Source: CAWCDJ01 sp963836015
Lineage (GTDB): Bacteria > Acidobacteriota > Terriglobia > Bryobacterales > Bryobacteraceae
Direction: 5' to 3'
Assembly (NCBI GenBank): GCA_963836015.1
Contig: CAWIIF010000015.1
Coordinates: 744,001-808,000 of the forward strand
DNA: 64,000 nucleotides
The translations under genes and the position numbers were made by a program. The notes under the pieces were generated by a model, which saw only the letters and a list, made by a program, of their open reading frames with translations, was not told the DNA's origin and did not search any database. Positions 18,206 through 26,534 of the stretch are shown here, one piece after another (within the stretch, counting starts at the first letter, position 1; each line of letters begins with the position of its first letter).

Positions 18206-18601
18206 GTGAAACATAGTGCTCCGAAGTCGGTCGACGAGTACATTGCCGCGCAACCTGAGGCGGTGCGGCTGAAACTCGAACAGGTGCGCGCTGCGATCCG
18301 AAAGGCTGTTCCGGATGCAGTTGAAGGCATCGGATATCGCATGCCCGGGTACAAACTACACGGCAAGCCGATGCTGTATTTCGCCGGCTTCAAAGAACAC
18401 TATTCGCTGTTTGCCGCATCGGGCACGTTCTTCGCGGTGCTCGAAGATGAGCTCAAAGGCTATGAGGGGGGAAAGGGAACGGTCCGCTTTCCACTCACCA
18501 AACCGGTTCCGGTGAAGCTCATCAGCCGGATCGCGAAGCTGCGTGCTGCTGGGATTGCTGCCGCAACGAAAAAGCCTCTGTCGGGCCGGGAAAAACATTG
18601 A
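18206..18601 (+). CDS. DUF1801 family protein
   Basis: A 131-residue protein with the DUF1801 pattern: SVDEYIAAQPEAVRLKLEQVRAAIRKAVPDA, GYRMPGYKLHGKPMLYFAGFKEHYSL, then KGTVRFPLTKPVPVKLI. Members include YdhG-type putative iron chaperones; no firm function is known. It starts with GTG. A TAGAAT hexamer lies 8 bases upstream and there is no Shine-Dalgarno, so the transcript may be leaderless. No functional link to its neighbours is apparent. Confidence 0.85.
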   Translation: MKHSAPKSVDEYIAAQPEAVRLKLEQVRAAIRKAVPDAVEGIGYRMPGYKLHGKPMLYFAGFKEHYSLFAASGTFFAVLEDELKGYEGGKGTVRFPLTKPVPVKLISRIAKLRAAGIAAATKKPLSGREKH

Positions 18602-18858
18602 CCTCCCTGCTCGCCGTTTCGGGCCATTGCACGCATCGGCGACTTCCCGTCAAAGCGGAGTATCACGGGATCTATCGCCTAGCGTTTTAAGCGACTTAGA
18701 CTCCAAAAAGTTGATTATTTGGAGTGATTGGGGGGACTCTGGGGCTCTCAAAGGCGCTCAAATACACCCTTGTCAGGTCCGCGCCCCGACCAAGTGCGCA
18801 TTCCGCGAGTCAGAGAAACCCTTTTCCCCCCATCGCCTACTTCGACACTATCGCCCCT

Positions 18859-20037
18859 CTAGTGAAACGACTGCAGGCCGAGGATTTGCGACAAGATGCC
18901 ACCAAGGACGAGATACGTTCCGTTCGAGTGGCGACCATATCTATAGCGATCGTTGTAGCCATCTTCATAGCCGCGACGGAAGCCTTCACGAAAGTAGTAG
19001 TTGTAATCGTCCTGCGCTAGGTAATAGCCGTTGTAACCGTAGTTCGCGTCACGATAGGCATATGAGTCTAGGTAGTCGGAACGCCAGCGATCCTGCCGGT
19101 CCGCTTGTCCGGCGCGGAATCCCTCCGCATAACCGTAGTTCACCGCTTGCCGGAGCACATTCGCGCCGTATTGATTCGTTTCGTAGTAGCGGCCGCCACG
19201 ACGGTAACGATAGCTCGGAGCCGTGTAGAAGTACGCATCGCGATTGTAATCGTGGCCACGATCGTTCAGGACACTAACCTGCTGCTGGTGAAGACGTGCC
19301 AAATAATCTCCCTGGAAACGATACTGGGCCGCACGCCCTTGTTCCTGTAGCTGTGCCCTTTGATTCTGTCCGCGGGATTGCTCCTGATCCAGACTCTGAC
19401 GGTACTGCGTCAGGCGCTGCTGCTGCTCCTGAATGAGTTGCTGCTGGCGCTGTTGTGGGAGCCGGTCCCGTTGTTGCTGCTGGGCGCGTTGCTGCTGTTG
19501 GTTCTGCTGCTGCTGCTGGGCGCGCTGCTGCTGTTGGTTCTGCTGTTGCTGCTGGGCGCGCTGCTGCTGTTGGTTCTGCTGCTGCTGCTGGGCGCGCTGC
19601 TGCTGTTGGTTCTGCTGTTGCTGCTGGGCGCGCTGCTGCCGTTTGTTCTGCTGCTGCTGGGCGCGTTGCTGCTGTTGGTTCTGCTGCTGCTGCTGGGCGC
19701 GTTGCTGCTGTTGGTTCTGCTGCTGCTGCTGGGCGCGCTGCTGCTGTTGGTTCTGCTGTTGCTGCTGGGCGCGCTGCTGCTGTTGGTTCTGCTGTTGCTG
19801 CTGGGCGCGCTGCTGCTTTTGGTTCTGCTGCTGCTGCTGGGCGCGCTGCTGCTTTTGGTTCTGCTGCTGCTGGGCGCGTTGCTGCTTTTGGTTCTGCTGT
19901 TGCTGCTCGGCGCGCTGCTGCTTTTGCTGTTTGCCCTGGTTTTTGCTTTGCTGATCCTGCTGCGCGTAGCCAAAAGAAGTGGCTCCGGGAAGCACGAACA
20001 GCAGAAGTGCTGTGCCGACAACTCCAACTCGATTCAT
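18859..20037 (-). CDS. Exported Gln-rich tandem-repeat protein
   Basis: A 392-residue protein with a signal peptide (MNRVGVVGTALLLFVLPGATSFGYAQ). Residues from about 30 to 205 consist of about 14 copies of a 12-residue unit (RAQQQQQNQQQQ; two copies are 11 residues). The C-terminal 180 residues are rich in Tyr, Arg, Gly and Asp, with repeated F/GYxxGYxDGYxDRYRYG motifs (EGFRAGQADRQDRW, EGFRRGYEDGYNDRY). The Gln block is probably coiled coil or disordered. The C-terminus resembles Tyr-rich domains of acidobacterial exported hypotheticals. No activity can be assigned. An envelope or matrix structural role would fit the composition (inference). Confidence 0.8.
   Translation of the reverse strand: MNRVGVVGTALLLFVLPGATSFGYAQQDQQSKNQGKQQKQQRAEQQQQNQKQQRAQQQQNQKQQRAQQQQQNQKQQRAQQQQQNQQQQRAQQQQQNQQQQRAQQQQQNQQQQRAQQQQQNQQQQRAQQQQNKRQQRAQQQQQNQQQQRAQQQQQNQQQQRAQQQQQNQQQQRAQQQQQNQQQQRAQQQQRDRLPQQRQQQLIQEQQQRLTQYRQSLDQEQSRGQNQRAQLQEQGRAAQYRFQGDYLARLHQQQVSVLNDRGHDYNRDAYFYTAPSYRYRRGGRYYETNQYGANVLRQAVNYGYAEGFRAGQADRQDRWRSDYLDSYAYRDANYGYNGYYLAQDDYNYYFREGFRRGYEDGYNDRYRYGRHSNGTYLVLGGILSQILGLQSFH
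19471..19925. repeat. 36-bp minisatellite inside the Gln-rich gene
   Basis: Tandem units of 36 bases (two of 33) of the type CTGGGCGCGCTGCTGCTG plus TTGGTTCTGCTGCTG (plus strand) encode RAQQQQQNQQQQ on the minus strand. Units differ mainly at CTG/TTG positions and by a CTGCTTTTG variant clustered at the high-coordinate end. The lack of stop codons creates long open frames on both strands. Copy number is likely to vary by slippage. Confidence 0.9.
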
Positions 20038-20119
20038 GGGTCTCGCCTCCTGTCATGCGTGCAAGATCGCAATTGCGCTAAACCTCTGCCTCGGGTTGAG
20101 CCAGCACGCAGGACAGGAC

Positions 20120-20254
20120 TCAACCCCATTGTGCCGGTTTCACTACGCAGGCTAGGCCAAACCGACGGCGCACGTTACCCGCGTCAACGAGAATATCCCC
20201 ACCCCCACCACCAAGCAGAAACAACACCAGGGGAACAATCAATATGGTCGTCAT
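20120..20254 (-). CDS. Small hydrophobic ORF, possibly a degenerate DUF3309-like protein
   Basis: A 44-residue reading frame starting MTTILIVPLVLFLLGGGGG, which resembles the start of small single-helix DUF3309-type proteins. The rest (DILVDAGNVRRRFGLACVV) does not, and the neighbouring frame reads GGWGYSR just after the glycines, so the 3' part may be frameshifted. The start is supported by a very strong Shine-Dalgarno (GGAGGAGAGGTGG) and by a -24/-12 motif at 20284-20300. Either a small membrane protein or the remnant of one. Confidence 0.4.
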   Translation of the reverse strand: MTTILIVPLVLFLLGGGGGDILVDAGNVRRRFGLACVVKPAQWG

Positions 20255-20283
20255 GTTCCACCTCTCCTCCAGGAGGCACACAG

Positions 20284-20300
20284 TGCAGATTGGCGGCCAA
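20284..20300 (-). promoter_or_regulatory. Candidate sigma-54 promoter of the small hydrophobic ORF
   Basis: The minus-strand sequence TTGGCCGCCAATCTGCA has GG and GC 10 bases apart with TTGGC and CTGCA cores. The predicted transcript start is near 20273, followed within a few bases by the strong ribosome site of the 20254 ORF. Confidence 0.45.
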
Positions 20301-20746
20301 AGCCGAATCTATGCGAATAGAAAGAATACAAGTAGAAACCGAGGCTCCCGCAGGTTGTTACGTGCAGGTTCTGCCGTCCACAAGGCAAGAAGTGCTGCAA
20401 ACCGGAAGGACCAGCCAAACGTCCAAAAGGAGCGAGCCCGTGCCCTGGGAGGGGCGGCACCCTGCATAACGACCAAATGAAGAGACGTGATCAAATATGG
20501 GCGCTGTCTTGAGGCGGAACCGCCTGCGGCGCAGGAGGCGCACGCGCCCCAAGTCCTCCGCGCCGTATGTACCCCGATCTTGTTCTTCTCGTTGTTTCCC
20601 ACCCGAATCACACGAATGGCGCTCGACCTGCTGTAGCCACCAAGAACACGAATACCATGAGCCATGCTGGTGTCCCGATACGCGGCCAAGCTGGGATAGT
20701 GCCAGGAAGCAGTTCGCGGGAGCGCCACATTACTCGGCACGCGTAA
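20301..20746. other. Gene-poor stretch with no intact gene recognised
   Basis: No convincing intact coding sequence was found on either strand. Frame 1 on the plus strand contains a His/Cys-rich run (CCSHQEHEYHEPCWCPD at about 20629-20680) directly upstream of, but one base out of frame with, the YHS-like fragment at 20747. It may be the metal-binding N-terminus of the same decayed gene. The remainder shows neither a clear ribosome site nor a recognisable domain. Confidence 0.5.
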
Positions 20747-20905
20747 GACCCTATCTGCGGCATGACCGTGGAAGAAGCCTCTGCTATCCACGCCGAACGC
20801 GACGGAGAAACGTTCTACTTCTGTGGCGACCACTGCCGGCAAGAATTTCTGTCTGTGCCCGCGCGGACGAAGCCCGAGGAAGAGGCTCGTGGCTGTTGTG
20901 GATAA
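20747..20905 (+). pseudogene. YHS metal-binding domain fragment
   Basis: The open frame reads DPICGMTVEEASAIHAERDG then TFYFCGDHCRQEFL and a tail ending EARGCCG. This is a YHS-type domain (CGM ... YFC..HC), found in copper-transporting ATPases and small metallochaperone-like proteins. The conserved DPICG is preceded directly by an in-frame TAA (20744-20746), so only a form starting at ATG 20762, missing the first metal-site Cys, could be made. It is therefore called a remnant of a longer, frameshifted gene. The neighbouring Met/His-rich lipoprotein fits a lost metal-handling locus. Confidence 0.5.
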
Positions 20906-21011
20906 TATCCACGCGCACGAGCCCGGCGATCGTGGCGAGAAATGAATTTGTGAGCGCGTCGTCCTGTGTAACAACGAACCAAATGAGAACTCAAGAAAGG
21001 GAACAATACTG

Positions 21012-21548
21012 ATGAACGAAACGAACGACGGAACTTCAAAGATGAAAGGCTTGCTTGAAGTCCTCGGCGGCATCGGACTGCTACTGGCGATGATAACGTT
21101 GCAGGCCTGCTCAACGGCCAATGCAGGGCCGAACGGGGGCGACGTCGTACCGATCAACGACGGCAAGGCGACAGCCGAAGTCGTGGCCAACGCCGACACT
21201 GGCGAGGTGATGGTTCATACCTGGGACAAGAATCTCAAGACAAGCCAGCCCATCGAAGCCAAGCCATTGGTCATCGGCAGCGGCGACCAGACAATCGAAC
21301 TTCAGCCGCACCCGACAGTCGGCGACCCCACCGGTCTCTGCAGCCGCTTCTACGGACAGGCGGATTGGTTACGCGGAGGCGGAATGCATCACGGCTGGCT
21401 GGCCGGGACGAACCGAAGCCGAAAAGAGTTCGCGTGGAACAACTGCTGGACGGGAGGTCAATCGCACAGTTCGATGTGGAGTGACATGGGCGATCAGCGC
21501 CGGGGAATGATGGGGCATCGTCCGGCCACTGGGATGCGACGCGAGTAG
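21012..21548 (+). CDS. Lipoprotein with Met/His-rich C-terminus
   Basis: A 178-residue protein. A hydrophobic segment ending LLAMITLQAC supplies a lipobox, with acylated Cys near residue 33. The middle (GGDVVPINDGKATAEVVANADTG ... VMVHTWDKNLK ... QPIEAKPLVIGSGDQTIELQP) looks like a small beta-sandwich. The C-terminus is rich in Trp, His and Met (GGGMHHGWL, SHSSMWSDMGDQRRGMMGHRP), which suggests copper or another soft-metal ligand set. AAAGGGA lies upstream of the ATG. I know related proteins beside acidobacterial metal-efflux genes but no characterised member. Confidence 0.7.
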   Translation: MNETNDGTSKMKGLLEVLGGIGLLLAMITLQACSTANAGPNGGDVVPINDGKATAEVVANADTGEVMVHTWDKNLKTSQPIEAKPLVIGSGDQTIELQPHPTVGDPTGLCSRFYGQADWLRGGGMHHGWLAGTNRSRKEFAWNNCWTGGQSHSSMWSDMGDQRRGMMGHRPATGMRRE

Positions 21549-21925
21549 CTTGAAAATGGAAACACCGGACCACAGTTCGCGGTGAAGGGTTTGGCTGACG
21601 CGGCTCGCCGAGGGGAATCCGCGCAGACGGAAGACACTCACAACCTAGCCACGGGGTGGGTCCTGGTAAGTCCGGTTACGTCAAGTTGACGAGAAACGAC
21701 CTTCCCACCGATCTGATTGGCGACGGCGCTCAAAGTCCGGTTGTGGGAAGTTCCGCGCCCGAAGCTGCCCTAGAGACAGGGAAACGGCTCGTTTGGCTGG
21801 TTGGTCGTCAAACCACCGGTCCGCAGAAGGAAGGCCCACGCGTGATACGACGCGGTGGCGCACCATTCGCTCCGTCTCACTAACCCACCGATGCCACCTG
21901 ACGCTCCCACGACCAGCTCGGCCCG
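21549..21925. other. Intergenic stretch, nothing recognised
   Basis: No credible gene, RNA or repeat was recognised in this 377-base gap between the lipoprotein gene and the convergent ADOP permease. Short open frames here have no ribosome site and no domain-like sequence. Confidence 0.5.
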
Positions 21926-24355
21926 TCACTCCTGACGGAGCGCGACCATCGGGTCAACCCTGGTGGCGCGCAGCGCTGGGATCAGGCTTGCGAGTACGGC
22001 AACCGCAATTAGGAACAGCGCTGCTCCCACAATGCTTATTGGGTCCGCCGGACTGACATGGTACAGCAGAGGCGCAATCTGCGGGGTCGCTGCCAGGGTT
22101 ATGGCCAGCCCGGCGGCGATTCCCGATAAGGCCAGTAGCAAGCCTCGCCTCAGGACCATCCGGAGCACGCCTTCAGCGTCGGCCCCCAGCGCCATGCGGA
22201 TACCGATTTCCCGGGTCCGCTGGCTCACCGAGTAAGCCATCACTCCGTAGAGACCGACACCGGCGAGCAGCATGGAAATAACGCCGAGCACTCCAAGGAA
22301 CATCGAGGCGAGCCGCGGCCCGAACCAGGCAGCCGAGATGTAATCCGACAAGGGCATGGCCGTCAGGCCGGCCGAGTTCGGATCGACGGCTGACATCTCG
22401 CGGCGAAGTACGGGGACGAAACCGCGTGCGTCGCCGTCAGTCCGGGCATAGAGGGCCACACCGCCTTCCCCACTGCCATAGTGCACCTGGTCGAAGGACA
22501 CATAGAAGTATGGTCGCGGCGCTTCCGATAGGCTGAGGTACTTGCTGTCCTTCACGGTTCCCACGATCGTGAACGGCTTGCCATAAATCTGCACGCGGCG
22601 CCCCACAGCGTCGCGTCCGCCGAAAAAGCGCCGTGCGAAGGCCTCGTTGACGATCATGACGCGGGGCGCCTTTTCGTTGTCTTCAGGCTTGAAATCGCGT
22701 CCGGCGAGAAGCGGCATCCTCAGCAGGTCGAAGTAGCCGGGCGACACCGAGGCGTCAAGCACGTCCAGGTTCTCGCCGGGCCTCGGCGCATACCCTTCGA
22801 CCCTAACCTCGTCCCATCTCCCCAGCCCGAAGCCGAGCGGGATCGAGTCTGAATAAGCGGCGCCGGTCACCCCTGGCGCGGCGAGCAGGCGCTCGCGGAG
22901 CCGGCGGGAGAACTGCTGCTCCTCTGCGGGAGTGTAGTTGTTCGTCACCAGATAAAGACGGCATACCGTCACGTTGCGGTGATCGAAACCGGCCGGAGTG
23001 TTCTCCAATTCGTTGAGGCTCCGGAGAAACAGTCCGAGCGTCACGAGAGCCGCAAGCGCCAGCCCCACTTCGGCTACCACCAATGCTCCTGAGATGCGCC
23101 GCGAGTGCGCGCTCCGCGTTCCGCCTCTTCCTCCCTGCCTGATTGCATCCACGAGGCCGCGCCGCACCGACTGAAACGCCGGCGGAAGACCGGAAATAAG
23201 TGCGGAAGCGAGGCAGACCAGGGCTGCGAAAACGAACACCCGAACGCTCGGGTGGACGTCGAGGTTCAGCGGCAATCCCGTAGGTGGCACGAAATAGATG
23301 AGGACGTTCTGAACCCAGAGAGCGAGCGGCAACCCCGCAACCGTCGCCAGAACCGCCAGAAGCAGACTTTCGCAAATCAACTGGCGGCTCAACCGGCCCG
23401 GACTCGCGCCCAGGGCGGCGCGGATGGCAAACTCCGTCTGCCGGGCGGCGGCGCGCGCCAGCAGGAGATTGGCGACATTCGCACACGCAATCAGCAGCAC
23501 GAGTCCGCAGGCCGCGCCGAGGATGGCCATTGGCCACGCCAGGATGCCTGACGCTCCCGCCAGCGCCTTCCAGATAGGTACGATCCGGGCGCTGACCCCC
23601 TCGTTGGTCTTCGGAAAGGCGCGGGCTAGGCGCGCGGCAACCGTCGCTACCTCGGCATTTGCCTCGGAGACGCTGACCCCGGGTTTGAGCCTGACGAGGC
23701 CCTTGAAGTGCCGCGCGTCGCGGTCGCGTTCCCCGGCCAGCGGCGCCGGAGCCCAGCCGTCCATGGCGATCCCCGGAATATCGCCGTGGAATTCCGGAGG
23801 CGCCACGCCGACGATGGTGACCGGATACCGGTTAATGTGTACGGTGCGGCCGAGAACGGACCGGTCGCCGTGGAAATAGCCCTTCCACAGCCGGTAGCTG
23901 ATGACCGCCGTGAACGCTTTTGCCCTGTCGCCGTATTCCTCGCGAGCGAACTTGCGGCCCAGGACCGGCGTTACGCCCATGATGTCGAAGTAGTTTCCGG
24001 AGACCAGTTCGAACCACGCGGAATACGCCTTCTCTCCCTCGCCGATTGCGGCGGGAGCCGTTTGGTGCAGCATCAGTCCGGAGATGCTTCGCAGGCTTTG
24101 CTCGAAATCCCGGCAATCGGCATAGGAAAGGTTGTCGTCATCGATGCCGCTGGCGCGCACGGATTCGAGGACGGCGAGTTGTCCGTCGTCCCTGCAGCCG
24201 CGGAAGGGGTGCAGGACCATCCCGTCGATCCAGCCAAAGACGGTTGTGGTGGCGGCAATACCGAGCGCCAAAGTAAGCACTGCGACCGCTGTCAGGGCCG
24301 GGGTCCGGCGGAGGACGCCCGCCGCGTACCGGAGGTCTTCAAAGACGCCTCGCAT
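21926..24355 (-). CDS. ADOP-type ABC permease
   Basis: An 809-residue ADOP permease: FEDLRYAAGVLRRTPALTAVAVLTLALGIAATTTVF (first helix), MacB core, a first FtsX block (LGAACGLVLLIACANVANLLLARAAARQTEFAIRAALGAS), a second core and a second FtsX block ending SLIPALRATRVDPMVALRQE. The start at 24355 has AGGA 5 bases upstream; an in-frame extension to 24430 is open but has no support. No ATPase partner is encoded nearby. It is clearly homologous to the 15412-18000 permease but divergent, so it is not a recent duplicate. Confidence 0.92.
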   Translation of the reverse strand: MRGVFEDLRYAAGVLRRTPALTAVAVLTLALGIAATTTVFGWIDGMVLHPFRGCRDDGQLAVLESVRASGIDDDNLSYADCRDFEQSLRSISGLMLHQTAPAAIGEGEKAYSAWFELVSGNYFDIMGVTPVLGRKFAREEYGDRAKAFTAVISYRLWKGYFHGDRSVLGRTVHINRYPVTIVGVAPPEFHGDIPGIAMDGWAPAPLAGERDRDARHFKGLVRLKPGVSVSEANAEVATVAARLARAFPKTNEGVSARIVPIWKALAGASGILAWPMAILGAACGLVLLIACANVANLLLARAAARQTEFAIRAALGASPGRLSRQLICESLLLAVLATVAGLPLALWVQNVLIYFVPPTGLPLNLDVHPSVRVFVFAALVCLASALISGLPPAFQSVRRGLVDAIRQGGRGGTRSAHSRRISGALVVAEVGLALAALVTLGLFLRSLNELENTPAGFDHRNVTVCRLYLVTNNYTPAEEQQFSRRLRERLLAAPGVTGAAYSDSIPLGFGLGRWDEVRVEGYAPRPGENLDVLDASVSPGYFDLLRMPLLAGRDFKPEDNEKAPRVMIVNEAFARRFFGGRDAVGRRVQIYGKPFTIVGTVKDSKYLSLSEAPRPYFYVSFDQVHYGSGEGGVALYARTDGDARGFVPVLRREMSAVDPNSAGLTAMPLSDYISAAWFGPRLASMFLGVLGVISMLLAGVGLYGVMAYSVSQRTREIGIRMALGADAEGVLRMVLRRGLLLALSGIAAGLAITLAATPQIAPLLYHVSPADPISIVGAALFLIAVAVLASLIPALRATRVDPMVALRQE

Positions 24356-24692
24356 GGGGGTCCTGCCTTTGAATGCAATTTGGCTTCCGATTGTAAGTGC
24401 TTGATTGTGTTCAGCAGTGAGGCCAATCATTTATCATTTCCGGCGCTGAATGTCCGAAAATGGGACGCCAGTGCGTCAGCCTGATTCTGACGGTTCGACT
24501 GCTGCCCGCGGCGGATGCCGCTCTCCCAAGGACCTGTCCCGCTGCACTGTCCGAGATAATGGATAGGATCAATAAGAGACTGCGTGCGAATATGAAGACG
24601 CGGGGATACGGAGATAATTCACAGCACATGGCACTATCCATTTCCTGAGAGCCTTGTGGCACCCACTGGATTCGCGCTTGAAAGACTACGAT
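24356..24692. other. Intergenic stretch containing a duplicated gene-start fragment
   Basis: No intact gene was recognised. The plus strand carries a fragment reading CVSLILTVRLLPAADAALP that parallels CLCLLLAARMLPAADAALP at the start of the exported protein at 25542. This includes 28 identical bases (24500-24527 and 25582-25609), so it appears to be a partial duplication of that gene's signal-peptide region. Confidence 0.55.
24500..24527 (+). repeat. 28-bp direct repeat of 25582-25609
   Basis: TGCTGCCCGCGGCGGATGCC plus GCTCTCCC is identical at 24500-24527 and 25582-25609. Encoded similarity extends a little further at the protein level on both sides. The second copy codes for the signal-peptide cleavage region of the exported protein at 25542. 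Confidence 0.8.
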
Positions 24693-25304
24693 ATGCGAAA
24701 AGGGTTTACGAGAAAACCGCCAGCAGACGAGCCCGCGACGCAAGGCAAAAACTACATAACGCCGAGTGGGCTGCAGCGCCTGAAAGAGGAGCACCGGTTT
24801 CTGCTCACCAGGGAACGTCCGGCCGTGACGAAGGTGGTGGCGTGGGCTGCGAGCAACGGCGATCGCAGTGAAAACGCCGACTATCAGTACGGCAAGCGGC
24901 GGCTGCGCCAGATCGATGGGCGGATTCGCTTTCTCACGAAGCGAATCGATGCCGCGGAAGTGGTGGACCCGGAACGTCCGAGATCGGGGCAGGCGGCGAC
25001 GCGGGCATTCTTCGGAGCGACCGTGCGCTATGCCAATGCCGCAGGAACGGAGCGAGTGGTGAGCATCGTGGGCACCGACGAGGTCGATCTCAACCGCAAC
25101 CACATCAGTTGGGTGTCGCCTCTGGGGCGCGCGTTGATGAAGTCGGCAGCGGGCGACCGCGTAGCTCTCCAAGCGCCGGGCGGTACAGAATACCTGATCG
25201 TCCTGGACGTGTGTTACGAGCGCATTTCTGTGGAACCATTCCGTGAACCACCTGGAGCCGAGGCCTCGGCAGAGGGACTCCCTCGCCCGCGCCAATCGAC
25301 TTGA
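24693..25304 (+). CDS. greB: Transcription elongation factor GreB-like
   Basis: A 203-residue Gre factor. The N-terminal coiled coil (YITPSGLQRLKEEHRFLLTRERPAVTKVVAWAA) carries the acidic tip motif GDRSENADYQYGKRRLRQID, whose Asp and Glu stimulate transcript cleavage by backtracked RNA polymerase. The C-terminal FKBP-like domain follows (FFGATVRYANAAG ... ISWVSPLGRALMKSAAGD). The match is clearly better to GreB than GreA. The C-terminus extends about 25 residues beyond the E. coli protein (EPPGAEASAEGLPRPRQST). The ATG at 24693 gives a GreB-like N-terminus with a basic MRKGFTRKP leader; the ribosome site is weak. Confidence 0.92.
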   Translation: MRKGFTRKPPADEPATQGKNYITPSGLQRLKEEHRFLLTRERPAVTKVVAWAASNGDRSENADYQYGKRRLRQIDGRIRFLTKRIDAAEVVDPERPRSGQAATRAFFGATVRYANAAGTERVVSIVGTDEVDLNRNHISWVSPLGRALMKSAAGDRVALQAPGGTEYLIVLDVCYERISVEPFREPPGAEASAEGLPRPRQST

Positions 25305-25541
25305 CGAAGTTTAGCGAAGCCGCACATGAATATTCCAGCCTCGAGCAAGGACTAATTGAGGCGACGCCGAACTGATATTCCAGCGATAGATCCTCCGCGC
25401 CCGGCGTTTAGGAGCCCCTCGCTCCGCCTGCTTCTGACGGCGCACCTGGAAGGACCAGAATCCCACTAACTTCCGTTAACGCCCCGGCCCCTATCCAGCG
25501 TAGTCTTACGCCCGGCGGCCGCCGGGGCGTACCATCGCTCC

Positions 25542-26528
25542 ATGAGACCGCTATGCTTGTGCCTGCTGCTGGCGGCTCGAATGCTGCCCGCGGCGGATGC
25601 CGCTCTCCCCGACTTCCTTCCCGCCAACACGAAGGTCATGCTCGGTGTGCGGCTCCGAGCCATCACCGGGTCCCCACTCTTCCAGGGATTCGCCACCCAG
25701 GCCATGAGCGCGGGCTCCGACTGGATGACCATGGCATCCATGATCGGGTTCGACCCGCTCAAGGACATCGACGAGATCCTGATCGCCGCGGCGGCCGACC
25801 GGCAAAACGCCCCCGCGCTGATCGTCGTGAGCGGCCGTTTCGACGTGGAGCGCCTCTCCGCCGGCGCCAAACGGTACCACGGAGTTCCCCTCCTCTCGGT
25901 GTCCAAAGGCGCGGACAGCCTGACCGCCTTGCTTAGCGCAACCACCGCCATCGCCGGCGATGCCGCCGCCGTGCGCGCCGCCATCGACCACCGCGGCGGC
26001 GGCCCGATCGATGGTGCGCTCGCGGAGCGCGTGGAATCGCTGCGCGCCCGCTACGATATCTGGGGCGTCGGCCAGGTGCCGCCGGGTTTCAAGTCGCCGG
26101 CCGGCCAGGCTCCCGGCCTGGATTCGGTGGACCGGTTCCAGTTCGGCCTGCTTTTGAGCCGCGGAATCGAGGTAGCCGCCGAAGTCCATGCCCGCTCGCC
26201 GCAGGATCTCCAAAAACTCGCCGGCTCCCTGCTGCTCATCAAAGCGGCCATGGCCGGCCAGCCGAACCAGGGGCCGGATGCCGTCAAGCTGGAAACGCAG
26301 GTGGAGGGAAACACGCTGAAGATCTCGCTCGCGGTGCCGGAAGCGGAGCTGCGGAAAGCCCTCCAGGCGCGCGCCAATGCCGCCCGCTCCGCCCCCATGG
26401 GAGGTTCTGTTTCCATCACCGGGAACCCCGCCACCACCGTCAGTCCGGCCGCACCGGCCTCCGCGCGGCCCGCCGCCAACGCGAATGGCGGCGATACGGT
26501 GGTCCTGACGCTTCCCGGCAAGCGCTGA
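25542..26528 (+). CDS. Exported protein of unknown function
   Basis: A 328-residue protein with signal peptide MRPLCLCLLLAARMLPAADA. The mature part alternates helices and strands (LPANTKVMLGVRLRAI, DIDEILIAAAADRQNAPALIVVSGRFD, ALLSATTAIAGDAAAVRAAID). The C-terminal 60 residues are Ala/Pro/Thr-rich and probably disordered. The pattern resembles acidobacterial exported hypotheticals that treat values such as LIVVSGRFD as a beta-strand core; no enzymatic motif is visible. A fragment of its 5' end is duplicated about 1.1 kb upstream. It converges with the TIGR03435 gene 6 bases away. Confidence 0.75.
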   Translation: MRPLCLCLLLAARMLPAADAALPDFLPANTKVMLGVRLRAITGSPLFQGFATQAMSAGSDWMTMASMIGFDPLKDIDEILIAAAADRQNAPALIVVSGRFDVERLSAGAKRYHGVPLLSVSKGADSLTALLSATTAIAGDAAAVRAAIDHRGGGPIDGALAERVESLRARYDIWGVGQVPPGFKSPAGQAPGLDSVDRFQFGLLLSRGIEVAAEVHARSPQDLQKLAGSLLLIKAAMAGQPNQGPDAVKLETQVEGNTLKISLAVPEAELRKALQARANAARSAPMGGSVSITGNPATTVSPAAPASARPAANANGGDTVVLTLPGKR

Positions 26529-26534
26529 GCTTAG

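Noticed and set aside
19471..19925. Possible CRISPR array
   Set aside because: Units are directly contiguous coding repeats without spacers.
19360..20469. Long plus-strand open frame rich in Leu (LLLLLGALLLLV repeats)
   Set aside because: It is the antisense of the Gln-rich minisatellite, open only because CTG repeats lack stops; no ribosome site, and the minus-strand gene has signal peptide and a real C-terminal domain.
20497..21012. Plus-strand open frame of 171 codons
   Set aside because: Arg/Ser/Pro-rich with no domain apart from the short His/Cys run discussed with the YHS fragment; no ribosome site.
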